64,000 nucleotides of DNA from CAVPDE01 sp963707125 (GTDB lineage: Bacteria > Desulfobacterota > DSM-4660 > Desulfatiglandales > HGW-15). The stretch spans positions 124,001 to 188,000 of the forward strand of contig CAVPOU010000019.1 of assembly GCA_963707125.1 (NCBI GenBank), given 5' to 3'. The notes below the pieces were generated by a model. It had not been told where the DNA came from and made no database searches. It saw only the letters and a program-made list of their open reading frames with translations. The first letter of the stretch is position 1. Every line of letters begins with the position of its first letter. This document shows, in pieces, positions 43,107-52,091 of the stretch. The position numbers were made by a program, and so were the translations under genes.

Positions 43107-45566
43107 TCAGATGGCAGCCTCCTCGATCGGACTGTCGGGCCGGGTGACAGGAGTCGCCGACCGGTAGCTGTCCCAGAGCTGAAGGAAGGCTGTTTCAAAA
43201 GAGCGGTTCTCCATGTATTCCCGCGCGTGGAACCGCATCTTCTCCCGCAGGCCCGGATCATCTACAAGGCTCAGGAGAGCGTCCAGGAGAACCTCCTTTT
43301 CCTTGGAAGGCACGATGAACCCGGTCTTTCCGGGCAACAGGTTCTCCCTGGGACCTCCCTCGTCCGTGACAATGACCGGGAGCCCTGAGGCCTGGGCTTC
43401 CAGCACCACATTTCCGAAGGTGTCTGTGGTGGAGGGGAAAACAAAGATGTCGCTCGAGGCATAGGCCTGGGCCAGGTCTTCGCCTGCCAGGAAACCCGTG
43501 AAGGTCACGGGAAGATCCTTCAGGCTTTCTTTCATCTCATCCAGGTAGGGACCCTCGCCCACCACCACAAGGCGGACATTGGGCCTCAAGGCCAGCAGGC
43601 TGCGGTAGATTCCTGCAAGCAGGGGTAGGTTCTTTTCCTTGGAGACTCTCCCCACATAGAGCAGCTTGATTTCCTCGCCCGTGAAGCCGTATCGGGATTT
43701 GAAAAAGCCGTTTCTCTTGCTCGGATGAAAGCGGTTGACGTCAACGCCCCGGGCATAGAAGCGGATCTTGTCCTTCTGCAAGCCCCTGCGGCAGAGCTCC
43801 TCTCCGGTGGCCTCCGAGGGCACATACACCACGTCCATCTGATTGTAGTACCACACCATATATTTCCACATGAGGTCTGCAACGCCGGCGTCATCGGTGA
43901 GCAGGTCTGCATACTGGGGCAGGGCCGTGTGGTAGGTTCCGTAGAGTGGAAGCTTGAGGATGCGCGCAATGGCCAGGGCCGCCAAACCGATGGGCCCGGG
44001 AGTGGCGGAGCGGATGTGGGTGAAGCCCTGCTCATAACAGTAGTCCAGCATCTTGAGGAGCGGGGGATAGTAGAGCTTCATGTCCGGATATTCGGGCAGG
44101 TCAAAGGCGCCGATGGGAGCGAAATTGACCACGCCCGGCATGTCCGTCTCGAACCCGCAGGTGATCATGGTGAGCTGCTTTCCGTTCTTGAGTGCCATTT
44201 GGGCCTCCATCTGCAGGGTCTTGGCCACACCGTTCACGTCGTAGAAGGTGTCCGTGAAATGGGCGACCTTGAGCTTGGCCTTCCGGGGGGCGCCGGCGTT
44301 GGAGTCGAAGCGCTTTCGGTAGTCCTCGCAAAACCTTCGATCCTTTGAAAAGAAGGTATACCCCACGAAACAGGGAGACAGCATCGCATAGAGGGAGGCG
44401 GCCGACCCGATGGTCTGGAACATGTCAAAGAGATTGGCGCCCGAGAGGTTCCGGAGCGCCGAGTCGGCAAACTGGCCCAAGATCTTTTCCGAGATCTGGT
44501 TCACGAAATGGAACCAGATGCGCTCGTCCTTCCAGGCGTGGCCGTCCACGGCCTCCACCATCTCGTGCATGGCCGGGTCTTCCGTGATGATCTCCGCCGC
44601 CTCCTTCTGGATGATGTCCTTCATGTTGGCAGGCGTGGACTTCAGGATCTGGCTGCACCGGCGCTGGGCGATCAGGTGGCGCAGCCGGCCCATGAGGCCT
44701 CTTTCTTCGCCGGCAAAGGGGATCAGGGCCCGGTCGGCGAACCGCAGGAGCAGGTCCTTGCTCACGTAGCGGTCCAGATGGAACTTGCTCTTGTAGAACT
44801 GGTAGGCCACGCTGTAGATGGTTTGGGCCATGGCCTTGGGGTTGGACGCAGGTCCTCCGACCCTGGCTTTGCCCTGCTGGATCCCTTGAAGAAAGGTTTC
44901 CACAGAGGAGGCCTCCTCCACCTCCGTGTACACGGCGGCAACACGGACCGAGGAATGATCGTCCGAGCCTCGTGTGAAGTTCTTGATCCAGGGGGCATAG
45001 CCCACGGGCGCCAGATCGTACTTGTCCGCCAGAAACTCGATGTCCTTGGGAGTTAGGTTTTCCAGGATCTCTCGGAGAAGTTCATTCTGATAATCGTCGC
45101 GGGACCCGTTGAGCTCGAAGTTCTTGAAGAGGAGCAGGGCCAGGTCCAGGTGCTCGGGGGTGAGCTGTTCGTTGACGGCGTAGAAGGGGTGGGCCAGGGC
45201 ATGAACGATACCCTCCCGGTTGAGATAGGGCACCAGCTCGAAAATGTTCTCCCTGAGGTTGGTGATTTCTTCATGCTGTTTTTCCGAAATATTCCAGGCC
45301 AGGACATGAAACTTGCATCGATCTTCAGGGAAGTAGGCGGTGATTTCCTCGCTCACAAAGACGTCTTTCAGATGGGCAATCTCCAGGGCTCCGGATATAG
45401 AATTGTGGTCCGTGATCGTTACAAGGCCCATGCCTCGCTCACGGGCCAGCCTGTAGAGGTTCATGGGCTCGGTGTAGCTCTCGGCGCAGCCGATTTTTCT
45501 CAACAGCCATTCCGAGGGTCTCTTGGAATGCGCAGAGTGAACATGAAGATCCGATTTAAGGGACAT
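43107..45566 (-). CDS. PHP phosphoesterase - glycosyltransferase (GT4) fusion
   Basis: 819 residues. The N-terminal PHP domain (about 1-250) has metal motifs DLHVHSAHS, TDHNSISGA, HALAHPF and GSDDHS. An uncharacterised helical middle covers about 255-430. The C-terminal GT-B glycosyltransferase (about 435-800) has KVAHFTDTFYDVNGVAKTL, the nucleotide-binding core (LLYVGRVSKEKNLPLL) and the GT4 E-x7-E region (SSDIFVFPSTTDTFGNVVLEAQASG). The FTDTF plus glycine-rich start resembles glycolipid-forming GT4 enzymes such as SqdX and MgtA types. It overlaps no gene but lies 17 bp after the PSD-like gene, and GGAG precedes the ATG. Substrate unknown; membrane-lipid glycosylation is inferred. Confidence 0.85.
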   Translation of the reverse strand: MSLKSDLHVHSAHSKRPSEWLLRKIGCAESYTEPMNLYRLARERGMGLVTITDHNSISGALEIAHLKDVFVSEEITAYFPEDRCKFHVLAWNISEKQHEEITNLRENIFELVPYLNREGIVHALAHPFYAVNEQLTPEHLDLALLLFKNFELNGSRDDYQNELLREILENLTPKDIEFLADKYDLAPVGYAPWIKNFTRGSDDHSSVRVAAVYTEVEEASSVETFLQGIQQGKARVGGPASNPKAMAQTIYSVAYQFYKSKFHLDRYVSKDLLLRFADRALIPFAGEERGLMGRLRHLIAQRRCSQILKSTPANMKDIIQKEAAEIITEDPAMHEMVEAVDGHAWKDERIWFHFVNQISEKILGQFADSALRNLSGANLFDMFQTIGSAASLYAMLSPCFVGYTFFSKDRRFCEDYRKRFDSNAGAPRKAKLKVAHFTDTFYDVNGVAKTLQMEAQMALKNGKQLTMITCGFETDMPGVVNFAPIGAFDLPEYPDMKLYYPPLLKMLDYCYEQGFTHIRSATPGPIGLAALAIARILKLPLYGTYHTALPQYADLLTDDAGVADLMWKYMVWYYNQMDVVYVPSEATGEELCRRGLQKDKIRFYARGVDVNRFHPSKRNGFFKSRYGFTGEEIKLLYVGRVSKEKNLPLLAGIYRSLLALRPNVRLVVVGEGPYLDEMKESLKDLPVTFTGFLAGEDLAQAYASSDIFVFPSTTDTFGNVVLEAQASGLPVIVTDEGGPRENLLPGKTGFIVPSKEKEVLLDALLSLVDDPGLREKMRFHAREYMENRSFETAFLQLWDSYRSATPVTRPDSPIEEAAI

Positions 45567-45583
45567 AGGATTTTATTCTCCTT

Positions 45584-46288
45584 TTATTCAATCAGTATGC
45601 TCTCTCCGGCGACCACACGGTCGCCGGGCTTGACTTTTATCAACATGGCTTCTTTCCACGTGACCACCACATCCACCTGGGACCCGACCTTGATCATCCC
45701 GAAAACCTGACCTCGTTCCACACGGTGACCGGTTTCAACCCAGGACTCGATGCCCCTGACGCTTCCCCCTGCAATCTGCACGACGTAACAGGAGAGGGGA
45801 TGTCCTTTGAAGAGCCCGCTGATTTGGGTCACGGTGCGCTCGTTGTGGATCAGGTGCGAGCTGTGCTCATAGATCGGGTGACGCCTCAAGATCGAGCGCC
45901 AGTGCATGGATCCCATGTGGTGGTTCTTCAGCACCGCCGGGTGGTGATGGATGAATTCCACCTGCCCGGACATGGGCGCCCTGTTGTAGTGCACATCAAA
46001 GGGGCTCATAAAGACCCCGATGAGCGCTTTCATTTCACTCAGGTCTTCCTTCACGATGTCTGCAACGGACAGGGCCCTGTTGTTTTTGATCGAGATGACC
46101 GGCGCATTCGCAGGCACCCGCTCCACGTAAACTACGGTTCCGTCTGCAGGGCTCACAATGTGCTCGCCCGGAGGAACCCGCCGAGGAGGGTTCCTGAAAA
46201 ACCAAACATAACGCCAGAAGAAATAGGATAGGAGGAGGAGAAAAACGATGAGGAAAAGAGGGATCGTCAGCGTTCCAAATATTTCCAT
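45584..46288 (-). CDS. Phosphatidylserine-decarboxylase-like pyruvoyl enzyme, short form
   Basis: 234 residues. An N-terminal hydrophobic stretch (about 6-28) is followed by FFRNPPRRVPPG, VSPADGTVVYVE, the conserved FMSPFDVHYNRAP segment and a late KVGSQVDVVV. There the Gly-Ser bond is the self-cleavage site that makes the pyruvoyl group in short PSDs. It would decarboxylate a phosphatidylserine-like lipid at the membrane. No pssA gene is nearby. It overlaps the methyltransferase gene by 22 bp, so the two are coupled. The head-group substrate may not be phosphatidylserine. Confidence 0.85.
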   Translation of the reverse strand: MEIFGTLTIPLFLIVFLLLLSYFFWRYVWFFRNPPRRVPPGEHIVSPADGTVVYVERVPANAPVISIKNNRALSVADIVKEDLSEMKALIGVFMSPFDVHYNRAPMSGQVEFIHHHPAVLKNHHMGSMHWRSILRRHPIYEHSSHLIHNERTVTQISGLFKGHPLSCYVVQIAGGSVRGIESWVETGHRVERGQVFGMIKVGSQVDVVVTWKEAMLIKVKPGDRVVAGESILIE

Positions 46289-47019
46289 GCATCATCCTGC
46301 AAGACACGCACCAGGGCCACCCCTGAGGAAAAGGGGAAATCAATGGCTTCGAAAAGCTCCTCCTCCCTGCGGAGGAACTTGAGCCAGCGCTTCACGCCCG
46401 AGTTGCGGACCATCTCGCGAATATAGATGTTCGTATCATGAAGGAAAACATACGTATTGGTCTTTGATCGGCGCAGGATCTCCATGAAGTCGTACTTCAC
46501 GTTCTCGTAAGAGTGGTTGCCGTCCACAAAGCCCAGGTCCACCTTGGGCAAGCCGAGGACTTCATAGCTTGGGAAAAACTCCCTGTTCGTCATCTTGTAA
46601 TGGCTGATCACCTCTTCCACGCCGAATCGGCCGAAGTGACGCTTCACTTTTTCCGGCTCGCTCCAATAGCCTCTTCCTCCCACGGTTCTTAGCGGCCCCT
46701 GCTTGAGCACATCGTAGGAAGGATCGACAAAGGTCAGGATTCCCTTGCCGTTGTCCCTCAATCCGAGGGCCAGGCACACCACGCTGAAACCGAACCCCGA
46801 CCCAACCACTAGGACGTGATTGGGCCGCAAGGCTCTCACGGCCCCGTAGTAGAGATACCCGAACCCGAGATTCAGGCTGTCCTGAAGTTCATTGTGCCCG
46901 AGCGGCTTGGCGAACTGGAAAATGTCCAAGATCAGTTCGGGCGTCAGGCTAAACCCGGGAGAGGCTTCACTCCTCTCTTTCGAAATCAATGTCATTTTCT
47001 TCTTTCTTAATAGAGCCAT
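46267..47019 (-). CDS. Class I SAM-dependent methyltransferase
   Basis: 250 residues from the ATG at 47019, 5 bp after AGGAAAGG; a longer frame to 47064 lacks support. The glycine-rich motif I (HVLVVGSGFGFSVVCLAL), an acidic motif II (ILTFVDPSYD), and FVDGNHSYENVKYDFME with LHDTN are like CmcI/Methyltransf_24 O-methyltransferases. Substrate unknown. It heads a unit with the PSD-like and PHP-glycosyltransferase genes, and a PHO-box-like array lies about 50-90 bp upstream. Methylation of a lipid head group or sugar is one possibility. Confidence 0.8.
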   Translation of the reverse strand: MALLRKKKMTLISKERSEASPGFSLTPELILDIFQFAKPLGHNELQDSLNLGFGYLYYGAVRALRPNHVLVVGSGFGFSVVCLALGLRDNGKGILTFVDPSYDVLKQGPLRTVGGRGYWSEPEKVKRHFGRFGVEEVISHYKMTNREFFPSYEVLGLPKVDLGFVDGNHSYENVKYDFMEILRRSKTNTYVFLHDTNIYIREMVRNSGVKRWLKFLRREEELFEAIDFPFSSGVALVRVLQDDAWKYLER

Positions 47020-47067
47020 CTCAACCTTTCCTTTCGCAAAATATTCTATGCTCCAAAGATTCAATCA

Positions 47068-47107
47068 GAATTAGAGTTTCACTAGAAAACGGTTAGAATT
47101 TTCGTGA
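47068..47107 (-). promoter_or_regulatory. PHO-box-like array upstream of the methyltransferase-PSD-PHP/GT unit
   Basis: Plus-strand 7-mers GAATTAG (47068), TCACTAG (47079), CGGTTAG (47090) and TTCGTGA (47101) are exactly 11 bp apart. The minus strand reads CTAATTC, CTAGTGA, CTAACCG and TCACGAA. A TAGAAT lies downstream in the gene direction. Confidence 0.55.
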
Positions 47108-47118
47108 ATATTCAATGT

Positions 47119-48207
47119 TCAATGCCGGGTGACAGCTTGGAACAGTGCGGGATAAACCGATCCGCCACTGTCCACCCAGTCGCGGAACTCTGAAGCGTTC
47201 CCTCTATGGCTTGGCAGGTACTCCATGAAGCGTTCGAGGTCGAAGTCGCATCCCCAAATGCCTGCCCCTGAAAAAGAGGCATCCAGGGCATTGCATTGCT
47301 GCTCCATCTGGCGGCCTGCGGGCATCATGTAGACCGGTTTGCCGAGATACATGGCTTCACACACCGACTCGAAACCTGCCGTGCACATCAAACCTCGGCA
47401 TCGGCTCATGGCTTCCAGGAAAGCGACATCGTCGAGCTGGTGAAAGACCAGGTTCTCCTGCACTTGAGTCACCTTCGGCGCCCCCTTGCGATCCCAGAAA
47501 CCGCAGATTTTGACCTCCGGGCAGCGGCACTGTTTGGCGGCGAGGTCGTTCGCGTAACCGTCATTGAGCACATAGACAAGAAGAAAATCTTCGGTCACCG
47601 GATTCAAACTCTTCAGTTCACTGCGCAGGAGCGGCGGCACCACCACCAGCTTGTGTCGCTTCACGTCGGGCATTTTCCTGAAGGAAAGGGCAAGCCGGAG
47701 ACCCGAACCCATGGCGCACAGCCGCACGTACAGAAGCATGGCGCACTTGGCAAGGGTACTGAGTTCGGGAAACACAAACTGCGGATGAAGCATGAGGTAT
47801 TGATGGCCGACGCAGACCACTCTTGGAGTCGAGGGACAGAAGGCGGCATAGACGGCTATCAGGGATTCGAAGAAATTGACCACCACGTCCGGCCTGTAAA
47901 AGCGGACGGCTCGGTGGAGCGTTCTGATGCTGCGGGCGAACAGGGGCAGCCTCCGTATATTTTCAAGGGCCGTGCCCACGATACTGACGCCCCTGCGGTC
48001 AGGGTCGGTTTTGAAATTAGGACTGTCAAAGGAAAAAACAGGGGCTCCAATCCGGTCGATGAAAAACCTGGGAATCGTGCGGAATTGGCTTTTCCCAACG
48101 TACGCAGCACACACCTCATGGCCGTGTCTTGTGAGAATCTGTCTTAGGGACAGGGCCTGGGTCATGTGGCCCCGGCCCTCCCCCTGCACCACAAAAAGAA
48201 ACCGCAT
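47119..48207 (-). CDS. GT-B glycosyltransferase family protein
   Basis: 362 residues from the ATG at 48207 (MRFLFVVQGEGRGHMTQALSL), 3 bp after GGTGA; the longer frame runs through a palindromic repeat. The GEGRGHMTQA start and the C-terminal acceptor region (CTAGFESVCEAMYLGKPVYMMP, then QMEQQCNA) are typical of GT-B enzymes of the MurG/GT28-like type. Donor and acceptor unknown. It lies between phnW (176 bp upstream, repeat-filled) and the methyltransferase (99 bp downstream with a PHO-like array), so its transcription could come from the AEP operon. Confidence 0.8.
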   Translation of the reverse strand: MRFLFVVQGEGRGHMTQALSLRQILTRHGHEVCAAYVGKSQFRTIPRFFIDRIGAPVFSFDSPNFKTDPDRRGVSIVGTALENIRRLPLFARSIRTLHRAVRFYRPDVVVNFFESLIAVYAAFCPSTPRVVCVGHQYLMLHPQFVFPELSTLAKCAMLLYVRLCAMGSGLRLALSFRKMPDVKRHKLVVVPPLLRSELKSLNPVTEDFLLVYVLNDGYANDLAAKQCRCPEVKICGFWDRKGAPKVTQVQENLVFHQLDDVAFLEAMSRCRGLMCTAGFESVCEAMYLGKPVYMMPAGRQMEQQCNALDASFSGAGIWGCDFDLERFMEYLPSHRGNASEFRDWVDSGGSVYPALFQAVTRH

Positions 48208-48250
48208 CGTCACCCGTTGATGTCGTGTCTCATAAATCCGCTTAATGGGT

Positions 48251-48352
48251 TTTTTAGTCTCCCCCCTCCCCTTGCCCCTCCCGCCAAGGGAGGGGAGCTT
48301 TTTACGACACAAGGGGTTTCCTCCCCCTTGACGGGGGAGGATAGGTGGGGGT
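48251..48352. repeat. GC-rich palindromic repeat between phnW and the glycosyltransferase
   Basis: CCCCTCCCGCCAAGGGAGGGG on the left and CCTCCCCCTTGACGGGGGAGG with a TAGGTGGGGGTGG tail on the right. It has the same plan as the element inside gspK at 8430-8532. Confidence 0.7.
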
Positions 48353-48383
48353 GGAACAGTGGACTAACGTTTCAGTTACGCCA

Positions 48384-49496
48384 TTACATCCAGAACATGG
48401 AGTCTCTTACAGCGTCGAGAAGTCTGGTCATGTCCTTCGGAAAGACGTCTCCGATGTTGGCGATCCGGAAGGTGTCCGCGGAAGTCACCTTGCCCGGATA
48501 GATCACAAACCCCTTGGCTTTCAGTTCATCGTAAAACCTTCGGAACTCATATATCTTCTCGGTCGGGCTGAGAAAGGAGGTGATGATCGGAGACTGAACA
48601 TGATCCGGGAGGAGACAGCGAAAGCCCAGCTCCCGCATACCCCTCACCAGGAGCCGGTGGTTTTCCATATAGCGAACGTGTCGCTTCTCCACCCCTCCTT
48701 CATCGTGCAGTTCTTTCAAGGCTTGAACAAAGGCTCTGACCACGTGGGTCGGCGACGTGTAGCGCCACTTGCCGGAATGCGTCTCCATGACCTCCCACTG
48801 GTCATAGAGGTCGAGGCTCAGGGTTCTGGCTCTGCCCTTGGTCTTGCGCAGCTCCTCCTCGCGGGCCACGATGAAGCTGAAGCCTGGAACGCCCTGTATG
48901 CACTTGTTGGCGCTGCTGATGAGGAAGTCCGCTCCCAGGCGATCCACGTCCATGGGAATGCCGCCGAAGCTGCTCATGGCATCCACGATGTAGACCTTTC
49001 GGAAGGACCTGACGATTTTCCCGATCGCTTCAATGGGATTGAGCATGCCGGTCGTAGTTTCACAGTGAACCACCGCCACATGGGTGATCGCAGGGTCTGC
49101 TTCGAGGGCCTCCACCAGCTTGTGGGTGTCCGGCTGGTGCAGCTCACCGCTGTCCAAAAGGGTGAAATCGATTTTGTGGCGGCCGGCAATCTGTCCGATC
49201 CTCTGGCCATAGGCGCCGTTGGCCAGAGCGAGGAGTTTTCCCTTTTCAGGGAGGGACGTGCTGATCACGGATTCCACGCCAAAGGTGCCGCTTCCTTGCA
49301 TGAGCACAGAGGTGTAGCCCTCTTCCGGAGTGGCGAGCCGGACCAAGCGTCTGCGGATGTCCTGCACAATGGAGTTGTAGTCGTCATCCCATGTGCACCA
49401 GTCGCGGAGCATCACGGATTTTACGGTTTTGGTCGTGCTCAAGGGTCCTGGCGTCAAGAGCAAATAGGGGTTGTCGGGCAAGTCATGAAGGGTCAT
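48384..49496 (-). CDS. phnW: 2-aminoethylphosphonate:pyruvate aminotransferase
   Basis: 370 residues. A class V PLP aminotransferase with the PhnW start (LLLTPGPLSTTKTVK), GSGTFGVESVI, DAMSSFGG and the PLP lysine Lys198 in SSANKCIQG. It converts 2-aminoethylphosphonate and pyruvate to phosphonoacetaldehyde and alanine. The ATG overlaps the pbfA stop (ATGA), and phnX lies two genes upstream, so the context is diagnostic. Length is standard for PhnW. Confidence 0.95.
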   Translation of the reverse strand: MTLHDLPDNPYLLLTPGPLSTTKTVKSVMLRDWCTWDDDYNSIVQDIRRRLVRLATPEEGYTSVLMQGSGTFGVESVISTSLPEKGKLLALANGAYGQRIGQIAGRHKIDFTLLDSGELHQPDTHKLVEALEADPAITHVAVVHCETTTGMLNPIEAIGKIVRSFRKVYIVDAMSSFGGIPMDVDRLGADFLISSANKCIQGVPGFSFIVAREEELRKTKGRARTLSLDLYDQWEVMETHSGKWRYTSPTHVVRAFVQALKELHDEGGVEKRHVRYMENHRLLVRGMRELGFRCLLPDHVQSPIITSFLSPTEKIYEFRRFYDELKAKGFVIYPGKVTSADTFRIANIGDVFPKDMTRLLDAVRDSMFWM

Positions 49497-50809
49497 AGGG
49501 GTCTCCTGTTCCTTTCTGTGAGTTCCAAACTCTGTTCCAAGATTTCAAAGGCCTGATTCAATTCCTGGTCTGCAATAGTGAGGGCCGGCGTGAGGGTGAG
49601 AATGTTTCCCTGGGACACTTTGAAGCTCAATCCCCCGGACAGGCAGCGGTACATCACCTCTTCCGCCTCCTCGTGCGCAGGCGCCCTGGTTTTTCTGTCT
49701 TTCACGAGCTCAAGTCCCATGAGCAGGCCGATGCCTCTGGCGTCGCCGATGAGAGGGTGACTTTCCTTCATCTTTCTCAACCGCTCCAGGGCTGCGTTGC
49801 CCCGCGTCCTTGTCTTTTCAAGCAGCCTGTCCGTCTCGATCACCTCCAGGGCGGCCAATCCGGCAGCGCAGGCCACAGGATTTTTTTCGTGGGTGTAGTG
49901 GCCCAGGGATTTGTCCCGGGCGAGGTCCAGATCCTTTCGCGCAATGATGGCGGCCAGGGGAAAGACCCCGCCGCCAAGACCCTTGCCCAGGACCAGAATA
50001 TCCGGAACGACCCCGTCATGCTCGCAGGCAAACATGCGGCCTGTCCTTCCGAGGCACACGGCGGTCTCATCGAATATGAGCCGTGCTCCGTGACGGTCGC
50101 AGGCCTCGCGCACAAGCTTCCAGTAACCAGGCGGAGGCTGGTTCACGGATGTGCAGCGCACAGGCTCGGCAATGACGGCCGATACGTCGCCTTCCTTTTC
50201 AAGGACATAGGCGATGTACTGTGCACACTTGAGCCCGCAGGTCCGGCAGTTCCCCGAAGAGTCCCACAAGCATCGGTAGGGCTCAAAGGGCGGCACATGC
50301 TCGGTGCCCGGCAGCAGGGGGCCGATACCGTTGCGGAAACAACTTTCTCCGCCGACCGACAGAGAATCGAGAGAAGCCCCATGAAATGCGTCCCACATGG
50401 AGATGGTCTTGAATCGGCCGGTGGCGACCCGGGCGAGCTTCATGGCCATGCCTACAGCCGTGGTGCCTCCGGGCGCGAAAAGGACCTTGTTCAAATCTCC
50501 GGGCGCCAGCGCGCCGAGTTTCTCGGCCAGTTCGATGGCAGGGACGTTTGTGAATCGCCTTGGACTGAAGGGCAGGGTGTCAAGCTGCCGCCGGATTGCA
50601 TCCAACACACGGGGATTTGCAAAGCCCACCTGGTGCACGCTGTTGCCGTGGAAATCCAGATACCGTCTTCCTTGCAGGTCCTCGATGAAACTGCCTTCGC
50701 ACCGGCTGAGCACGTCCAGGCAGGGGGTGGAGAGGGCCTGGTGAAGAAAAGCGGCCGAGTCCCGTTCGAGCCATGCCTTGGACTCAGCGGGATCTCCATG
50801 GCGATCCAA
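49493..50809 (-). CDS. pbfA: Class III PLP enzyme of AEP clusters, probable PbfA ammonia-lyase
   Basis: 438 residues from a TTG at 50809. The frame stays open to 50935, but that part lies in a GC-rich repeat and a Lys-rich run. A Shine-Dalgarno AAGGAG near 50850 leads into a different frame, so a small indel near the start is possible. The fold is aminotransferase class III with FHGNSVHQVGFANPRV, FAPGGTTAVGMAMKLAR, the Asp of FDETAV and PLP lysine in VLGKGLGGG. In AEP operons such proteins were shown to be PbfA, which removes ammonia from (R)-1-hydroxy-2-aminoethylphosphonate to give phosphonoacetaldehyde. The gene sits between phnX and phnW. Confidence 0.8.
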   Translation of the reverse strand: MDRHGDPAESKAWLERDSAAFLHQALSTPCLDVLSRCEGSFIEDLQGRRYLDFHGNSVHQVGFANPRVLDAIRRQLDTLPFSPRRFTNVPAIELAEKLGALAPGDLNKVLFAPGGTTAVGMAMKLARVATGRFKTISMWDAFHGASLDSLSVGGESCFRNGIGPLLPGTEHVPPFEPYRCLWDSSGNCRTCGLKCAQYIAYVLEKEGDVSAVIAEPVRCTSVNQPPPGYWKLVREACDRHGARLIFDETAVCLGRTGRMFACEHDGVVPDILVLGKGLGGGVFPLAAIIARKDLDLARDKSLGHYTHEKNPVACAAGLAALEVIETDRLLEKTRTRGNAALERLRKMKESHPLIGDARGIGLLMGLELVKDRKTRAPAHEEAEEVMYRCLSGGLSFKVSQGNILTLTPALTIADQELNQAFEILEQSLELTERNRRPL

Positions 50810-50930
50810 TGGTTTCTCAGTGCCGAGGTGTTCACATCTCCTTCGCAGCGGCGCCCGCGGCGTGTTTTTTTTTTTCTTTGGACCATGAGCATTTGCCGTT
50901 TCATTGCATACTGTGAACAACTCGTTCACC

Positions 50931-51030
50931 CCCACCTCGCCTCCCCTGAGGTATCGAAGGGGAGGAACCTGCCAGTCGTCCCTACTGCTCCCCTCCCTCG
51001 GCGGGAACGGCGTTAGGAGAGGGGGAGGGC
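50931..51030. repeat. GC-rich palindromic repeat between phnX and pbfA
   Basis: CACCCCCACCTCGCCTCCCC, with GAAGGGGAGGA, and on the right CTCCCCTCCCTCGGCGGG followed by AGAGGGGGAGGG. It belongs with the copies at 48251 and 53881. Confidence 0.6.
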
Positions 51031-51056
51031 GTGTGCAAGTTCAGAAACCTGAACCG

Positions 51057-51890
51057 CTAGGGTCTCTCTCCTGCAGCAAGGCGCTTGCTGATGTCATCGA
51101 TGATGGGCAGGCACTCCCAGATCCCCTCTGCCGTATAGTGGGCGCCGGAGTCCGTGAAGGTCTGCTCGATACCGCTCAACCGCCGCTTGAGATCCTCCGG
51201 AGGGAGCCTGGAGACTTCCTCTTCCGTGAGCCCCAGCTCATTGCCGGACTTGGTGAGTCCCACGGTCCACATTCCTGCGTTGAGGCCCTCTTCAATGTCG
51301 GTCACCGTGTCGCCGATTTTCACCATTGCTTGCATGGGATACACTTCAAGCTGGATGGCGTTGGCATAGCACATCCACGGATAGGGGCGGCCTGCAGGCA
51401 CCTCCGAAGCGCACACCACTGCGTCCGGAGCGTAGCCTCTCTTGGCCGCCTCCTGAACCAGCTTTTTCATGATGGGGCTCGTGTAGCCTGTGGAGGAGCC
51501 GATTTTGATCTTTCTGTCCCGAAGCCCTTGGACCACTTCCTTCAATCCGGGGATAGGATCCGCATGGCGGGAGACGGTCTGCCGCATCATGGCCTCGGTG
51601 CTGGCAAACATGGTCTCCACATCCTCCTCGTTGGGTTTTCGGCCGTAGGCCTTTTGCCATTGCTCCTGCACGGAAGGCAGGCTGCACATGCCGCGAATGT
51701 GGTCTTTTTTCATAAGCCCCATGAAGGTGCGGGCTTCGCGGATGGTCACCTCAACCTTATGCTGTCTGAAAATCTCCACGAACACGGCGACCGGTCCCAC
51801 GCAGCCGTAGTCCACGGCCGTCCCTGCCCAGTCCAGCACCACCCCGAGGACAGGGCCCTTGTACGTCTTGTTTCGAGCCATACCGTTCAT
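51057..51890 (-). CDS. phnX: Phosphonoacetaldehyde hydrolase (phosphonatase)
   Basis: 277 residues from the ATG at 51890, about 9 bp after GGAGG. A HAD-superfamily enzyme with nucleophile motif VLDWAGTAVD, the Schiff-base lysine in FMGLMKKDHI, GSSTGYT and a late KIGDTVTDIEEG. It splits phosphonoacetaldehyde to acetaldehyde and phosphate, completing AEP use as a phosphorus source. All expected catalytic residues are seen. It lies between the permease gene and pbfA. Confidence 0.95.
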   Translation of the reverse strand: MNGMARNKTYKGPVLGVVLDWAGTAVDYGCVGPVAVFVEIFRQHKVEVTIREARTFMGLMKKDHIRGMCSLPSVQEQWQKAYGRKPNEEDVETMFASTEAMMRQTVSRHADPIPGLKEVVQGLRDRKIKIGSSTGYTSPIMKKLVQEAAKRGYAPDAVVCASEVPAGRPYPWMCYANAIQLEVYPMQAMVKIGDTVTDIEEGLNAGMWTVGLTKSGNELGLTEEEVSRLPPEDLKRRLSGIEQTFTDSGAHYTAEGIWECLPIIDDISKRLAAGERP

Positions 51891-51950
51891 TGTGTCGCTT
51901 CCTCCTTTTATCTCTGCGGATCTAATTCCGCGCATCTTGCTTCGGCTCCG

Positions 51951-52018
51951 TCATTCCCGCGAAGGCGGGAATCCAGTTTTGTGTTGCCTCCTGGACACCC
52001 GCCTGCGCGGGTGTGACA
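51951..52018. repeat. CGTCATTCCCGCGAAGGCGGG-type palindromic repeat
   Basis: GTCATTCCCGCGAAGGCGGG with AATCCAG on the left and CTGGACACCCGC with GCGGGTGTGACAG on the right. It is related to the copy at 33345 and lies in the gap between the permease gene and phnX. Confidence 0.65.
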
Positions 52019-52091
52019 GTATTTGATATCGATCTGATTCCCCGCAACTTGCTGTGACTTTGTGCCTTTGCCACTCTGTCCCTTTTTTCAC

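Noticed and set aside
49673..51016. Long plus-strand open frame across pbfA
   Set aside because: It is a shadow of the pbfA gene, which shows clear PLP-enzyme motifs on the minus strand.
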